From: JACVRW01 sp963733885
GTDB taxonomy: Bacteria > Actinomycetota > Thermoleophilia > Solirubrobacterales > Thermoleophilaceae
DNA length: 64,000 bases
Direction: 5' to 3'
Assembly (NCBI GenBank): GCA_963733885.1
Contig: CAVTES010000008.1
Coordinates: 124,001-188,000, forward strand
Shown: positions 33,416 through 42,872 of the stretch, in pieces
How the letters are laid out: each line of letters begins with the position of its first letter
Position numbering within the stretch: position 1 is the stretch's first letter
Translations under genes and position numbers: made by a program
Notes under the pieces: generated by a model
What the model saw: the letters and a program-made list of their open reading frames with translations, nothing else
What the model was told of the DNA's origin: nothing
Databases searched by the model: none

Positions 33416-34550
33416 CCCCGAGCGCCCGCGCGCTCGGCAGCACCGCGAGCGCGGCGAGCCACAGGGCCGCGAGGGCGACGAAGCCCAGCCGGCCCTCCCC
33501 CTCGGCCGAGAAGGCGAGGCCGAGCAGGGGCGTTCCGACGAGGACCACGAGGTTGGCGGCGGTGTTGACGAATCCAACCGCGGCGGCGGGCGCGTCCGCC
33601 CGCGTCGCGGCGGCGCCGGTGAACGAGGGCGAGAACGGGATGCCGGCGCCCAGGCCGACCAGCAGCGCGCCGAGCACCGCCACCCACACCGGGTCCGCGG
33701 CGACCAGCGCGAGCGTCCCCGCGACGCCCGCCACGATGCTGGCCGCCACCACGGGCCGCACGCTTCGCGGGCGGGCCGACAGGACCCATCCGCCGAGCGG
33801 CCGCGACACCACCACCAGCCCCAGCGTGAGCGCGCCCACCGCGGCGGCCGCCCCGTCGTCCAGGGCGCTGTGGCGCTGCAGCAGCTCCACCACCCAGTTC
33901 GCCAGCACCAGACCGAGCCCGTAGGACGCGGCGTAGAGGATCGCCAGCCGGTAGAGGCGTCGATCCCGGACCACGCCGGCCCGGGCGCCGGGCGGCCTCT
34001 GGACCGTGGCAGTGGCCGGCGCGAGCGCGAGTACGGCCACCAGCACCGCCAGCGACAGCGCCAGCGCGGTCCAATACGGCGCCCTCCACCCCATCGCCCC
34101 CTCGAGCTGCGGCACGATCGCCAAGGCCAGGCCGCCCGGGGCGAGCGCCACGCCGCCGAACACGCCCTGGGCGAGCGCCGAGCCGCCGGACTCGCGGACC
34201 AGCGCGCTGCCCGAGATGAAGGCGAGGCCGGTGCCCACGCCGATGATCGCCCTCGCCGCAATGCCCAGAGCGGGCTCCGGACCGGCCAGCGCCAGCGCGT
34301 TGCCCGCGCAGAGCACGACGAGGGCCACCGCACCCATCCGGGCCGGGCCGATCCGGTCGCTGGCTCTCCCGCCCGGGATCTGGATGGCCAGGTGCGTGAT
34401 GACCATCGCCGTCGTCAGCAGCCCGACCGTGGCGAGCCCCACCCCGTAGGCATCCGCCAGCTCCGATGCGATTCCGCCGATGTTCCCGAAGTTCCAACCG
34501 CTGGTGGCCCCGAGCGCGCAGCCCGCGACCACGCCGCGCCGGCGGAGCAC
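33393..34550 (-). CDS. MFS transporter
   Basis: A 385-residue major facilitator protein with about twelve hydrophobic helices. The conserved loop between helices 2 and 3 reads GGRASDRIGPARMG, and the equivalent in the second half is SRPLGGWVLSARPRS. It lies at the end of the long minus-strand catabolic operon, 0 bases from the epimerase gene, so uptake of the same sugar or derivative is the simplest reading. The ABC transporter at the other end of the island would be the high-affinity route. Confidence 0.88.
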   Translation of the reverse strand: MLRRRGVVAGCALGATSGWNFGNIGGIASELADAYGVGLATVGLLTTAMVITHLAIQIPGGRASDRIGPARMGAVALVVLCAGNALALAGPEPALGIAARAIIGVGTGLAFISGSALVRESGGSALAQGVFGGVALAPGGLALAIVPQLEGAMGWRAPYWTALALSLAVLVAVLALAPATATVQRPPGARAGVVRDRRLYRLAILYAASYGLGLVLANWVVELLQRHSALDDGAAAAVGALTLGLVVVSRPLGGWVLSARPRSVRPVVAASIVAGVAGTLALVAADPVWVAVLGALLVGLGAGIPFSPSFTGAAATRADAPAAAVGFVNTAANLVVLVGTPLLGLAFSAEGEGRLGFVALAALWLAALAVLPSARALGVRTEASP

Positions 34551-35318
34551 TCAGCTCACCCGGATCTCGAAACGCATGCGCCACGGCGCCCACGGAAGCC
34601 CGTCGCCGCTCACGAGCGCGTCGACGGGGGCTGCCATCGGCTCGAAGCAGGCGACCGGCTCCGCCCAGGGTGCGAAGAACTGGGCGTGTCGCGCGCCCTC
34701 AAGGAATTCCACCTCCACCCGCCGGCCGCCGCCCTCGAGCATGAACGCTCCCTCCACGTCGGTGAGCGACTCGTCGAAGTGGCGGTCGCCGAGCTCGAAC
34801 GGCGGCGGCGCCCATGGCTCGGTGCGGCCGATAGGGAGCAGGCGGTCGTCGAGCAGGATGCGGCGGCTCGAGCCCAACGTCACCCGCCACCGCTCGCGTG
34901 GCAAGCCCGGCAGGCGCAGGAACGGGTGCCACCCGAACGCGACCGGCGCGTCGCCGCGCACCTCCGTGACGGTGGCCAGAGCGCCCGGCGTGAGCCGGTG
35001 CTCTACGACTACCTCGTGCGGAAAGGGGAACGCATCGTTGTCCCAGACGCGGCGCGCCTGGACCGACGCGGCGTCGACGCAATCCAAATCCCACCCCCGA
35101 CGGGCCCCGGGCAACCCGTGCAGCGGCACTCCGTTCTCGTCGCGCCGTGCGCCGGAGGCGTCCACCACGCGGCCGCGCACCTCGAACCGCTCGGCGCTGA
35201 GGCGGTTCGCCCAGGGGTGCAGCAGCGGACAGCCGGTCCAGGGGCCGGGCCGCTCGGCGAGGATGTCCTCGCCCTGGTGGCGGAGCGCGGCCACGAGCAT
35301 GCCGTCGTCCGGCCGCAC
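34551..35318 (-). CDS. Aldose 1-epimerase (galactose mutarotase-like)
   Basis: About 255 residues of the GalM fold: DENGVPLHGLPGARRGWDLD (substrate His region), VAFGWHPFLRLPGL (catalytic His), and the C-terminal FFAPWAEPVACFEPM with the Glu expected near the end. It interconverts alpha and beta anomers. The start is unclear: the GTG at 35318 is the first usable codon, yet the open frame continues upstream as LTLVAGDLEAVV, a typical first strand, with no start before it meets the cupin gene. A small sequencing error at the junction or a rare start is possible. Confidence 0.8.
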   Translation of the reverse strand: MRPDDGMLVAALRHQGEDILAERPGPWTGCPLLHPWANRLSAERFEVRGRVVDASGARRDENGVPLHGLPGARRGWDLDCVDAASVQARRVWDNDAFPFPHEVVVEHRLTPGALATVTEVRGDAPVAFGWHPFLRLPGLPRERWRVTLGSSRRILLDDRLLPIGRTEPWAPPPFELGDRHFDESLTDVEGAFMLEGGGRRVEVEFLEGARHAQFFAPWAEPVACFEPMAAPVDALVSGDGLPWAPWRMRFEIRVS

Positions 35319-35338
35319 GACGGCCTCGAGATCGCCGG

Positions 35339-35755
35339 CTACGAGCGTGAGAGCCGCGGCACCTCCCCGGCGGCGATCTCGCGGTGATCGGGCAGGCCCT
35401 TGAGCGCCTCCTCGGCGCCCGCCGGGGCATAGATGGCCAGCAACACCAGCGGCTCCCAGCCGGTGTTCACCGTCGAGTGGAACGCCGCCTTCGGGATGAA
35501 GACCACCTGCCCCGGCCAGACCGCGAATGTGTCGGCGTCGTCGACCATCTGCTCGCCCCGGCCGCTCAGGATGTAGAGGATCTCGTCGCTGTCCGGGTGG
35601 TTGTGGCGCTCGTGGCCCTCTCCAGGCAGCAGTACGACGTGCATCAGGCTCATTTCGGGGCCGTCGGTGTTCGCGGTGGCCACCAGCGGCTTGATGAGCC
35701 CCCAGTCGAAGCTCATGGTCGGCAGGGCGGCGGGGTCGATCAGCTTTGAAGGCAC
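35339..35755 (-). CDS. Cupin-domain protein
   Basis: A 138-residue single cupin. Motif 1 reads HERHNHPDSDEILYILSG (two His and the Glu), motif 2 FIPKAAFHSTVNTG (His). Such proteins bind a metal and often isomerise sugars or sense ligands. The GTG at 35755 is chosen because GAGAGGAG lies before it; the GTG at 35788 is an alternative. Between the epimerase and the TIM-barrel gene, it is part of the minus-strand operon. Confidence 0.8.
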   Translation of the reverse strand: MPSKLIDPAALPTMSFDWGLIKPLVATANTDGPEMSLMHVVLLPGEGHERHNHPDSDEILYILSGRGEQMVDDADTFAVWPGQVVFIPKAAFHSTVNTGWEPLVLLAIYAPAGAEEALKGLPDHREIAAGEVPRLSRS

Positions 35756-35774
35756 GGCGAGGCTCCTCTCGTTC

Positions 35775-36599
35775 TCAGGCGTGTGCAAGCGCCTTGAAGC
35801 GGCGCATGTTTTCGGTCATGGCGACCTCGGTGGGCAGGCGCTCCATGCTCGACGCGCCGAAGAACCCCACGACGCCCTCCGTGCGGTCGAGCACGTATTG
35901 CGCGTCCTCCGGCTCGGCGAGGGGGCCGCCGTGGCAGAGCACGATCACGTCGGAGTTGATCGCCACGGCGGCGTCCCGCATGGCCTGGATCAGCTCCACG
36001 CACTCGTCGAGCGTGAGTGCCGTCTCTGCGCCGATGGTCCCCTTCGTGGTCAGCCCCATGTGCGGCACCAGAACGTCGGCGCCGGCGCGCGTCATCGCCT
36101 CCGCCGACTCCGGGTCGAAGACGTACGGCGCGGTCAGCAGCCCCATCGAGGCGGCCTCCCTGATCATCTCGACCTCGAGGCCGTAGCCCATGCCGGTCTC
36201 CTCGAGGTTTGCACGGAAGGTCCCGTCGATCAGCCCGACGGTGGGGAAGTTCTGCACGCCCGCGAACCCCGCGTCCCGTACGTCGCCTAGGAAGTTCGGC
36301 ATGAGCCGGAACGGATCGGTGCCGCAGACGCCGGCGAGCACCGGCGTGTCGCGCACGATCGGCAGCACCTCGCGGCCCATCTCCATGACGATCGCGTTGG
36401 CGTCGCCGTAGGGCAGGAGCCCGGCCAGCGAGCCGCGTCCCGCCATGCGGTAGCGGCCCGAGTTGTAGATGATGATCAGGTCCGTGCCGCCCGCCTCGGC
36501 GCACTTGGCCGAGAGCCCGGTGCCGGCCCCCGCGCCGATGATCACGCCGCCGGCGTCCAGCATTGCGCGCAGCTTCGCGCGCGCCTCGTCGCCCGTCAC
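35775..36599 (-). CDS. PEP-hydrolase-like TIM-barrel protein (Tm-1 C-terminal homolog)
   Basis: A 274-residue TIM-barrel protein of the phosphoenolpyruvate-hydrolase-like family (PF09370): VIIGAGAGTGLSAKCAEAGGTDLIIIYNSGRYRMAGRGSLAGLLPYGDAN at the front, PVLAGVCGTDPFRLM, GVQNFPTVGLIDG and the C-terminal FFGASSMERLP. Family members are thought to act on phosphoenolpyruvate-like or enol compounds, but no reaction is firmly known. The start GTG at 36599 overlaps the UPF0261 stop (GTGA). In tomato both domains are fused in the virus-resistance protein Tm-1, which supports a physical partnership here. Confidence 0.88.
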   Translation of the reverse strand: MTGDEARAKLRAMLDAGGVIIGAGAGTGLSAKCAEAGGTDLIIIYNSGRYRMAGRGSLAGLLPYGDANAIVMEMGREVLPIVRDTPVLAGVCGTDPFRLMPNFLGDVRDAGFAGVQNFPTVGLIDGTFRANLEETGMGYGLEVEMIREAASMGLLTAPYVFDPESAEAMTRAGADVLVPHMGLTTKGTIGAETALTLDECVELIQAMRDAAVAINSDVIVLCHGGPLAEPEDAQYVLDRTEGVVGFFGASSMERLPTEVAMTENMRRFKALAHA

Positions 36600-37840
36600 C
36601 GGCCGCCCCCGAGGTATCCGTCCAGCTTCTCGGCCATCGCCATCGCGAACTCCTCGTCGTTGACGTTGTTGTCGAGCTCGACCAGCTCGACGCCCGACCC
36701 GTCGAGTCCCTCCCGCAGCGCGTCGAAGAGGGCGGCGTCGGCCCCGGGGTCGTGGAACGGCTGTCCCTCGGCGTCGATCATCGAGACACCGGCGAGCGGC
36801 ACGAACAGGCTCACCGGCCCGGTGGCCTGCGAGAGCTTGCTGGCGATCCTGCGCCCCAGCTCCGCGCACTCCTCGGGCGTGGTCCGCATCAGCGTCACCG
36901 AGGGGTTGTGGACGTACAGGTTGCGGTCCTCGAACTTCGGCGGCACCGTCTCGCGCGCGCCGAAGTTGACCATGTCGAGCGCGCCCAGCGACACCACCTG
37001 CGGCACGCCCGCGCGGCCCGCGGCCTCGAGGCGAGCCGGCCCCGCGGACAGCACGCCCCCCACGAGGTCGTCACACAGCTCGGTGGTCGTGATGTCGAGC
37101 ACGCCGGTGAGGAGCCCGCCGTCCACGAGCGCCTCCATTGCTTTCCCGCCCGTGCCGGTCGCGTGGAACACGAGCACCTCGTAGCCCCGCTCCTCGAGCG
37201 CCTCGCGCGCGCGGGTGACACACGGCGTGGTGACCCCGAACATCGTGGCCGCCACCAGCGGGCGGCCGCCCTCGAGCTCCGGCGCGTCTGCCAGCACCAT
37301 GCCCGCCATCGCCGCCGCGGCGTTGGCCAGGATGCGCGACGAGATCGAGTTGATGCCGGCCACGTCGGTGACGGACGCCATCATCATCACGTCGACCCCG
37401 CCGACGTAGTCGCTGGTGTCCCCGGCGGCCATCGTCGAGACCATCAGCTTCGGGACCCCCACGGGCAGTGCCTGCATCGCCGCGGTGGCGATGGCCGTGT
37501 TGCCCGAGCCGCCGGCGGACAGCACGCCGTGGATGCGCCCCTCGTCGTAGAGGCGCCGCGCCAGCGCAGCGGCCGCTCCGGCCATGGCGCCGATCGCCGC
37601 GCCGCGGTCCCCGGCCGCGCCGAGCTCCGCCACCTCCACGCCCGTCTCGGCGCCCACTTCCTCGCGCGAAATGTTCGGCTCGACCCGCGCCGGCTCCAAG
37701 GTCCCGACGTCCGCCAGCAGCACGCCGGCCCCGGCCTGGCGCAGCCGCTCGCGCAGGAACTCGAACTCCTCGCCCTTGGTATCGAGCGTCCCGATCAGCA
37801 GGACCGTGGGGCCGCCGTCAGCGGTAGGCGACTCGCTCAC
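36596..37840 (-). CDS. UPF0261 protein (Tm-1 N-terminal homolog), copy 1
   Basis: A 414-residue UPF0261 protein. Signature segments are VLLIGTLDTKGEEFEFLRERL, NISREEV, GVLSAGGSGNTAIATAAMQALPVGVPKLMVST, ATMFGVTTPCV, HATGTGGKAMEAL and the C-terminal HDPGADAALFDALREGL. The two-domain fold binds nucleotide in Tm-1; the bacterial reaction is unknown. The GTG at 37840 fits the GGAGG spacing better than the GTG at 37846. It overlaps both neighbours, so it is inside one operon. A second copy lies at 41614. Confidence 0.9.
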   Translation of the reverse strand: MSESPTADGGPTVLLIGTLDTKGEEFEFLRERLRQAGAGVLLADVGTLEPARVEPNISREEVGAETGVEVAELGAAGDRGAAIGAMAGAAAALARRLYDEGRIHGVLSAGGSGNTAIATAAMQALPVGVPKLMVSTMAAGDTSDYVGGVDVMMMASVTDVAGINSISSRILANAAAAMAGMVLADAPELEGGRPLVAATMFGVTTPCVTRAREALEERGYEVLVFHATGTGGKAMEALVDGGLLTGVLDITTTELCDDLVGGVLSAGPARLEAAGRAGVPQVVSLGALDMVNFGARETVPPKFEDRNLYVHNPSVTLMRTTPEECAELGRRIASKLSQATGPVSLFVPLAGVSMIDAEGQPFHDPGADAALFDALREGLDGSGVELVELDNNVNDEEFAMAMAEKLDGYLGGGR

Positions 37841-38954
37841 GCCCACCCCCCTCCGCCGACTGGAGCATCGCGTCGCACACCTCGGCGGCGCGGTAGCCGT
37901 CCTCGAGCGTCGCGCCGTGCGGGGCCACGTCGCCGTCGTCCCGGATCGCCGTCAGGAGGTGGTGCAGCTCGTGCACGAAGGTGTGCTCCCACCCGATCAT
38001 GTGGCCGTGCGGCCACCAGTGCTGCCAGAACGGGTGGTCGGCCTCCGAGACCAGTACGGTGCGGAACCCCTTGGTGCCCTCGGAGTGCTCCAGCTCGTTG
38101 AGCCGCTCGAGGTTGAAGGCAAGCGAGCCCTTGGAGCCGTTGATCTCCCATGTGAACGCGTTCTTGCGGCCGTTCGCGAAGCGCGTGGCCTCGATCGTGC
38201 CGACCGCGCCGCTCTCGAACGAGACGGCCGCCTCGACGGCGTCGTCCACCTCCCGCTCCGGCCAGAAGGTCGCCGTCATCGCCGCCACCGAGTCGATCTC
38301 GCCGACGAGGTAGCGGGCCAAGTCGACCACGTGCGCGCCGAGGTCGCCCAGCGCGCCCGAGCCCGCGGCCGACTTGTCGAAGCGCCAGGCGTCGATGTCG
38401 GCGGCGCCCCACTCCTGCAGGTAGGAGCCGCGGAAGTGGGTGATGTCCCCGATCTCGCCGGCCTCGATCATCTGCCGCGCCAGCCGCACCGCCGGCACGA
38501 AGCGGTAGTTGAAGGCGCACATGTGCTTGACGCCCGCCGCCTCGACCCGCTGCCAGGTCTCGTGCGACTCGGCGGCGTCGCGCCCCAGCGGCTTCTCGCA
38601 GATCACGTGCTTGCCGGCCTCCGCCGCGGCGATGGTCGGCTCGGAGTGGAGGTTGTTGGGGCCAACGTTGTCGAACAGCCCAACGCGGTCGTCGGCGAGG
38701 ATCGCGCGCCAGTCCGTGACGTGCTCGGCGAACCCGTACCGCTGGGCGGCCTCGGACACGGCCTCCTCGTCGCGGCCCGCGATCGACACCAGCTGGGGCA
38801 TGAGCGGCGGCGGCCAGGTCATGTAGGCGAGCGTCTTGTAGGCGTTCGAGTGGGCCTTGCCCATGAACGCATAGCCGAGCATCCCCACGCCGATCGGCCG
38901 CACGCCCTCCGCGCCGCCGGCCTGGCCCATGGTCATGAAGCCGACCTCGCTCAT
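37818..38954 (-). CDS. Gfo/Idh/MocA-family sugar oxidoreductase
   Basis: A 378-residue oxidoreductase. The N-terminal Rossmann fold has VGMLGYAFMGKAHSNAY, then DNVGPNNLHSEPTIAAAEAGKHVICEKPLGRDAAES (catalytic EKP), and the C-terminal half has FRGSYLQEWGAADI and DLGAHVVDLARYLVGE. The family oxidises inositols, 3-OH positions of sugars and glycosides with NAD(P). The ATG at 38954 shares one base with the stop of the isomerase gene before it (TGATG). With the isomerases here it suggests conversion of a sugar through a keto intermediate. Confidence 0.92.
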   Translation of the reverse strand: MSEVGFMTMGQAGGAEGVRPIGVGMLGYAFMGKAHSNAYKTLAYMTWPPPLMPQLVSIAGRDEEAVSEAAQRYGFAEHVTDWRAILADDRVGLFDNVGPNNLHSEPTIAAAEAGKHVICEKPLGRDAAESHETWQRVEAAGVKHMCAFNYRFVPAVRLARQMIEAGEIGDITHFRGSYLQEWGAADIDAWRFDKSAAGSGALGDLGAHVVDLARYLVGEIDSVAAMTATFWPEREVDDAVEAAVSFESGAVGTIEATRFANGRKNAFTWEINGSKGSLAFNLERLNELEHSEGTKGFRTVLVSEADHPFWQHWWPHGHMIGWEHTFVHELHHLLTAIRDDGDVAPHGATLEDGYRAAEVCDAMLQSAEGGGRERVAYR

Positions 38955-39955
38955 CACGCCTCCTTCGCGAACGCGGCGTCGAAGGCCACATCGGAGGGCG
39001 AGAAGTCGGTGCGGCGGACGAAGGCGAGCGCGTCGGGCGCGCCCCACTCGCGGTCCATGCCCGAGTCCTCCCACTCGATCGACAGCGGCCCCTCGTAGCC
39101 AACCCGGTTGAGGGCGCGGAACATCTCCTCGAAGTCCACGTCGCCGTGCCCGGGCGACACGAAGTCCCACCCGCGACCCGGCTCCCCGAAGTTGAGGTGC
39201 CCGCCGAGGATCGACGAGCGCCCGTCGAGCCGGCGCTTGGAGTCCTTGACGTGGGCGTGGTGGATGCGGTCGCCGAACTCGGCGATGAAGGCGGCTGAGT
39301 CGAGGAACTGGTGCTCCAGGTGACTCGGGTCGAAGTTGATCCCGAAGCCCTCCCGGTCCCCGATGGCGGCGAGCGCCTTGCGCGTGGTCACGAAGTCGTA
39401 GGCGATCTCGGTCGGGTGCACCTCGAGAGCGAACTTCACTCCCTCGCTCTCGAAGACGTCGATGATCGGTCCCCAGCGCTCGGCGAAGTCCTCGTAGCCG
39501 CGCTCAATCGCGTCGAAGTCGTTGGGCGGGAACGAGTAGACCATGTGCCAGGTCGATGAGCCGGTGAAGCCGGTCACCACCTGCACGCCGAGCTGCGCCG
39601 CCGCCCGCGCAGTGTCCTTCATGTACTCGGCGGCCCGGCCGCGCACCCCCTCGGGATCGCCGTCGCCCCATACGTCGGGCGGCAGCACCGCCTGGTGGCG
39701 ATCGTCGATCGGGTCGCAGACCGCCTGTCCCACGAGGTGGTTGCCGATCGCCCAGCAGGACAGGCCGTGGCGCCCGAGGATCTCGTGCCGGGTCGCGCAG
39801 TAGCGGGAGTCGCTCACCGCCTGGGCGACGTCGAAGTGGTCGCCCCAGCAGGCGAGCTCGAGACCGTCGAAGCCCCAGCCCCCGCATTTCTCGGCGAGGT
39901 CCTCGAGCGTCAGGTCGGCCCACTGGCCGGTGAAAAGGGTGACGGGACGGCTCAT
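38954..39955 (-). CDS. Sugar phosphate isomerase/epimerase (xylose-isomerase-like TIM barrel)
   Basis: A 333-residue AP-endonuclease-2-type TIM barrel: FTGQWADLTLEDLAEKCGGWGFDGLELACWGDHFD, then ALEVHPTEIAYDFVTT (metal Glu), FGINFDPSHLEHQ, HHAHVKDSKRR and the C-terminal GPLSIEWEDSG. The metal-binding Glu, Asp, His and Glu are in place. Members such as inosose dehydratase or 3-keto-epimerases share this form. The gene is coupled to the DeoR gene upstream by ATGA. Confidence 0.9.
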   Translation of the reverse strand: MSRPVTLFTGQWADLTLEDLAEKCGGWGFDGLELACWGDHFDVAQAVSDSRYCATRHEILGRHGLSCWAIGNHLVGQAVCDPIDDRHQAVLPPDVWGDGDPEGVRGRAAEYMKDTARAAAQLGVQVVTGFTGSSTWHMVYSFPPNDFDAIERGYEDFAERWGPIIDVFESEGVKFALEVHPTEIAYDFVTTRKALAAIGDREGFGINFDPSHLEHQFLDSAAFIAEFGDRIHHAHVKDSKRRLDGRSSILGGHLNFGEPGRGWDFVSPGHGDVDFEEMFRALNRVGYEGPLSIEWEDSGMDREWGAPDALAFVRRTDFSPSDVAFDAAFAKEA

Positions 39956-40752
39956 GCTGCCTCCTTCGTCGAGAGGGTCTCCAGGTGGACGCCTGCGGCG
40001 TCGTATGCATTCGCGACTTCCGCCGGCAGGGCGGGGTCGGTGAGGATCAGGTCGGGGTCGGTGGCGCCCATGATCGTGAGCAGGGAGGCGCGCCCGAACT
40101 TGCTCGCGTCGATCAGCGCCACCGTGCGCTTGGCCGCCGAGCGGGCCGCGTTCACGACGTCGGCGAGCGGCCTCCGGGAGGTGGTCAGCCCCTCGTCCAG
40201 GGTGACTCCAGCGGCCGAGACGAATGCGACGTCGAAGTTCAGCTGCGAGACGAACTCGACGGTCCAGCGCCCGGCGATCATCTTCATGTGCTGGTCGAGC
40301 TCGCCCGGCGCCACCACCACGTGCACGGGCTCAGCCTGCATCTCGTACGCGATCGCGGGCGAGCTCGTCACGAGCGTCAGCTCGCTCGGCGGGTTCTCCA
40401 TCAGCCGGCGCGCGAGGCACAGGGCGCTCGAGGACGCGTCGAGGAAGATGGTCGACCCCGCGTTCACGAGCGCCGCGGCGCGCTCCGCGATCGCGTCCTT
40501 GGCGGCCGCGGCCTCCTCGACGCGCTGGGACCAGGCCGTGGCGATTAACGGCGCCGCAATCGTCGCGGCCGAAGAGAGCGCCCTCGCGCCTCCGTGCACC
40601 CGCTCCACCAGGCCGTCCCGGGCGAGGTGCTCCAGGTCGCGGTGGATCGTGATCGCGGAGACCTCATGGCTGCGAGCGAGCTCGGCCACGGACACGCCGC
40701 CTTCGCGCTGGATGCGGTCCAGCATCTGGGCGCGGCGAAGTGCGGGCGGCAC
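39952..40752 (-). CDS. DeoR-family transcriptional regulator
   Basis: A 266-residue regulator. The DeoR HTH at the N-terminus reads LRRAQMLDRIQREGGVSVAELA, then VSAITIHRDLEHLARDGLVERVHGGA. The effector domain has LDASSSALCLARRL (sugar-phosphate binding) and the C-terminal KRTVALIDASKFGRASLLTI. The start is GTG 40752. It sits inside the minus-strand operon and probably represses it and the divergent transporter operon; candidate sites are at 45253-45320. The inducer is expected to be a phosphorylated sugar intermediate. Confidence 0.92.
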   Translation of the reverse strand: MPPALRRAQMLDRIQREGGVSVAELARSHEVSAITIHRDLEHLARDGLVERVHGGARALSSAATIAAPLIATAWSQRVEEAAAAKDAIAERAAALVNAGSTIFLDASSSALCLARRLMENPPSELTLVTSSPAIAYEMQAEPVHVVVAPGELDQHMKMIAGRWTVEFVSQLNFDVAFVSAAGVTLDEGLTTSRRPLADVVNAARSAAKRTVALIDASKFGRASLLTIMGATDPDLILTDPALPAEVANAYDAAGVHLETLSTKEAA

Positions 40753-40757
40753 GGTGT

Positions 40758-41624
40758 TCAGACGCGGTCCTCGAACGGTCGCTTGGTCACGTCGACCTCG
40801 ACGCGGCGGAACTCGTCGATCGCCTTCACGAGGTGGTCGGCGAACCGGGTGAGCGCCTGGTCGCCCTTTTCCGGGGTCGCACGCATGGGGTTGCCGATCA
40901 CCCCGGTGCGGGAGAACTCCCCGTGGTCCATCGGGAACACGAAGTACTGGTAGCCGTCGAACTCCACGTCGGGGGCCCCGTCCTTCTTGATGAAGGACTC
41001 GGGAAGCCAGTCCGGAACCTGCGCCCGGTCCTCCGCGGCGCGGTCCATGTGGACCATCCGCGGGTCGTGGGCCATCACCTGCGACGTCTCGAGCTCGGAG
41101 GCGTGCCAGCCGGGCGTCTCGTCGGGCGGGTTCTCGAGCAGGTCGCCGAGGAGGCCGATGTAGCGCTCGGCGTACGGCTTGTAGAGCGCGACGAACGCGC
41201 CCGTCTCGTACTTGATGCGGCGCAGCAGCGGGTCGATCACCTTCGTGTTCGAGCCGTGCCCGTTCACGAACACGAGCTTGTTCCAGCCGTGGTGGATGAG
41301 GGAGCGCGCGATGTCGTACAGGACCTCGGTGAAGGTCTCGGCGCGCAGCGTGATCGTGCCGACGCCGCTCTCGGGCTCGCGCATATGCTGAGGCGAGTAG
41401 CCGATCCAGAGCGGCTGGGTGTAGGGCACGTCCGCCTTCTCCGCCGCCCGCCGTGAGACCTCGAGCGCCGTGATCGTGTCCGTGCCGAGCGGCAGGTGCG
41501 CGCCGTGCTGCTCGCAGGACCCGATCGGGATCAGAACGATGTCCGAGCGCTCCTGGAACCACGCGATGTCCGGCGGAGCCAGGTCGAGCAGGCAGTTGGA
41601 GAAGGGGCGGGTCTCATCCGGCAT
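40758..41624 (-). CDS. Creatininase-family amidohydrolase
   Basis: A 288-residue creatininase-fold protein. Metal residues are visible in IPIGSCEQHGAHLPLGTDT (Glu, His, Asp), FVNGHGSNTKVIDPLLRRI and ASELETSQVMAH (Glu). The family hydrolyses cyclic amides such as creatinine, or N-formyl groups; others isomerise sugars. In this cluster a lactam or lactone ring opening is possible. The first residues overlap the end of the second UPF0261 gene by 11 bases. Confidence 0.88.
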   Translation of the reverse strand: MPDETRPFSNCLLDLAPPDIAWFQERSDIVLIPIGSCEQHGAHLPLGTDTITALEVSRRAAEKADVPYTQPLWIGYSPQHMREPESGVGTITLRAETFTEVLYDIARSLIHHGWNKLVFVNGHGSNTKVIDPLLRRIKYETGAFVALYKPYAERYIGLLGDLLENPPDETPGWHASELETSQVMAHDPRMVHMDRAAEDRAQVPDWLPESFIKKDGAPDVEFDGYQYFVFPMDHGEFSRTGVIGNPMRATPEKGDQALTRFADHLVKAIDEFRRVEVDVTKRPFEDRV

Positions 41625-42866
41625 GGGCGGGCTCCTCGGCGGCTTTCTCGAGCGTCAGGTATCGGTCTGCGACCAGCTGCGCGAAGTCCGGGTCGTCCAC
41701 GTGGGCGTCGACCTCTTCGAAGGGGATATCGGGCCGCAGCGAGCCGCGCAGTGAGTCCGCGAAGGCGGCGTCCGCCTCGGGGTCCCAGAGGTCGCCGCCC
41801 TGCGAGTCGGCGAGCGAGAAGCCGGCCGTGGGCACCACCACGCGTACGGGCCCGCGGGCCTCGTTCAGGCGCTCGGCGACGATGCGGCCGAGCTCGGCCC
41901 CCTCGTCGCTCGTGAGGCGCACGAGCGTCGCCACCGGGTTGTGGAAGTAGGTCTTGCGGCCGCGGTAGCGCTCGGGCAGCTCTTCGCGCGGGCCCTGGTT
42001 GAAGAAGTCGACGCAGCCGGGCACCACCACCTGCGGGATCCCCCGGCGACCCGCCACGCGCAGCCGGTCCGGGCCGGTGGCGTGGATGCCGTCGAGCAGC
42101 GAGTTGGCGAGCTCGGACAGCGTGTAGTCGATCACCCCGCCGAGCGCGCCGGCCTCGATCAGGTGCTCCATCGCCGGGCCCCCCACGCCGTTGGCGTGGA
42201 AGATCACGGGCTCCTGCCCGGCCTCGAGCAGGACCTCCCGCACCCGCATCACGCCCGGCGTCGTCTGCCCGAGCATCGTGATCCCGACGCAGCGCTCGCC
42301 GAGCTCGGTCACCGGTCTGCCGGCGTCCCGCACCATCCCCGCCACGGCCGCGGCGGCGTTGTCGAAGATGGCGCGGGCGATCTCGTTGAGGCCGAGGATG
42401 TCGATGACCGAGTGCATGACCGTCACGTCCGCCTCGCCCACGAAGGGCGCGAAGGACCGCCTGCCCGACGCGCTCGGAGACACGATCAGCTTCGGCACGC
42501 CCACCGGCAGCGCGTGCATGGCGGCGGCGCCGAGCAGGGCGCCCTCCGCGCCGCCCAGGCACAGCACGCCGCGCACGCGGCCGTCGGCGAACAGCCGGAC
42601 GCAGGTGGCGCGCACCCCCTCGGCCATCAGCTCGACGGCGGCGCCGCGCGAGCCCGGCGCCGCGCACGTCGTCGACGTCGTGGCCCCCGGCGCGGGCCAC
42701 CTCCTCCCTGCTTATGTCCGCCGGACAGCCCGGCTCTCCGAGGATCCCGGAGTCGATCACCACCGGCTGCGACCCCGAGCGCGAGCAGGCGATCGCGCAC
42801 GTACGCGATCTCCTCGCCCTTGGTGTCGAGCGTGCCGACGAGCGCGATGCCCGGCGCGGGGCCCAC
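41614..42866 (-). CDS. UPF0261 protein (Tm-1-like), copy 2, with two frameshifts
   Basis: Paralog of the gene at 36596. It begins IALVGTLDTKGEEIAYVRDRLLALG, continues in a second frame (QPVVIDSGILGEPGCPADISREEV) and in a third (VELMAEGVRATCVRLFADGR, then GVPKLIVSPSASGRR, FHANGVGGPAMEHL). Two single-base insertions explain it: an extra base in the run near 42773-42776 and another near 42645-42665. All conserved parts are present, so error or very recent mutation is likely, not old decay. It differs from copy 1 and is paired with creatininase instead of a TIM barrel. Confidence 0.78.
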
Positions 42867-42872
42867 GGCGAG

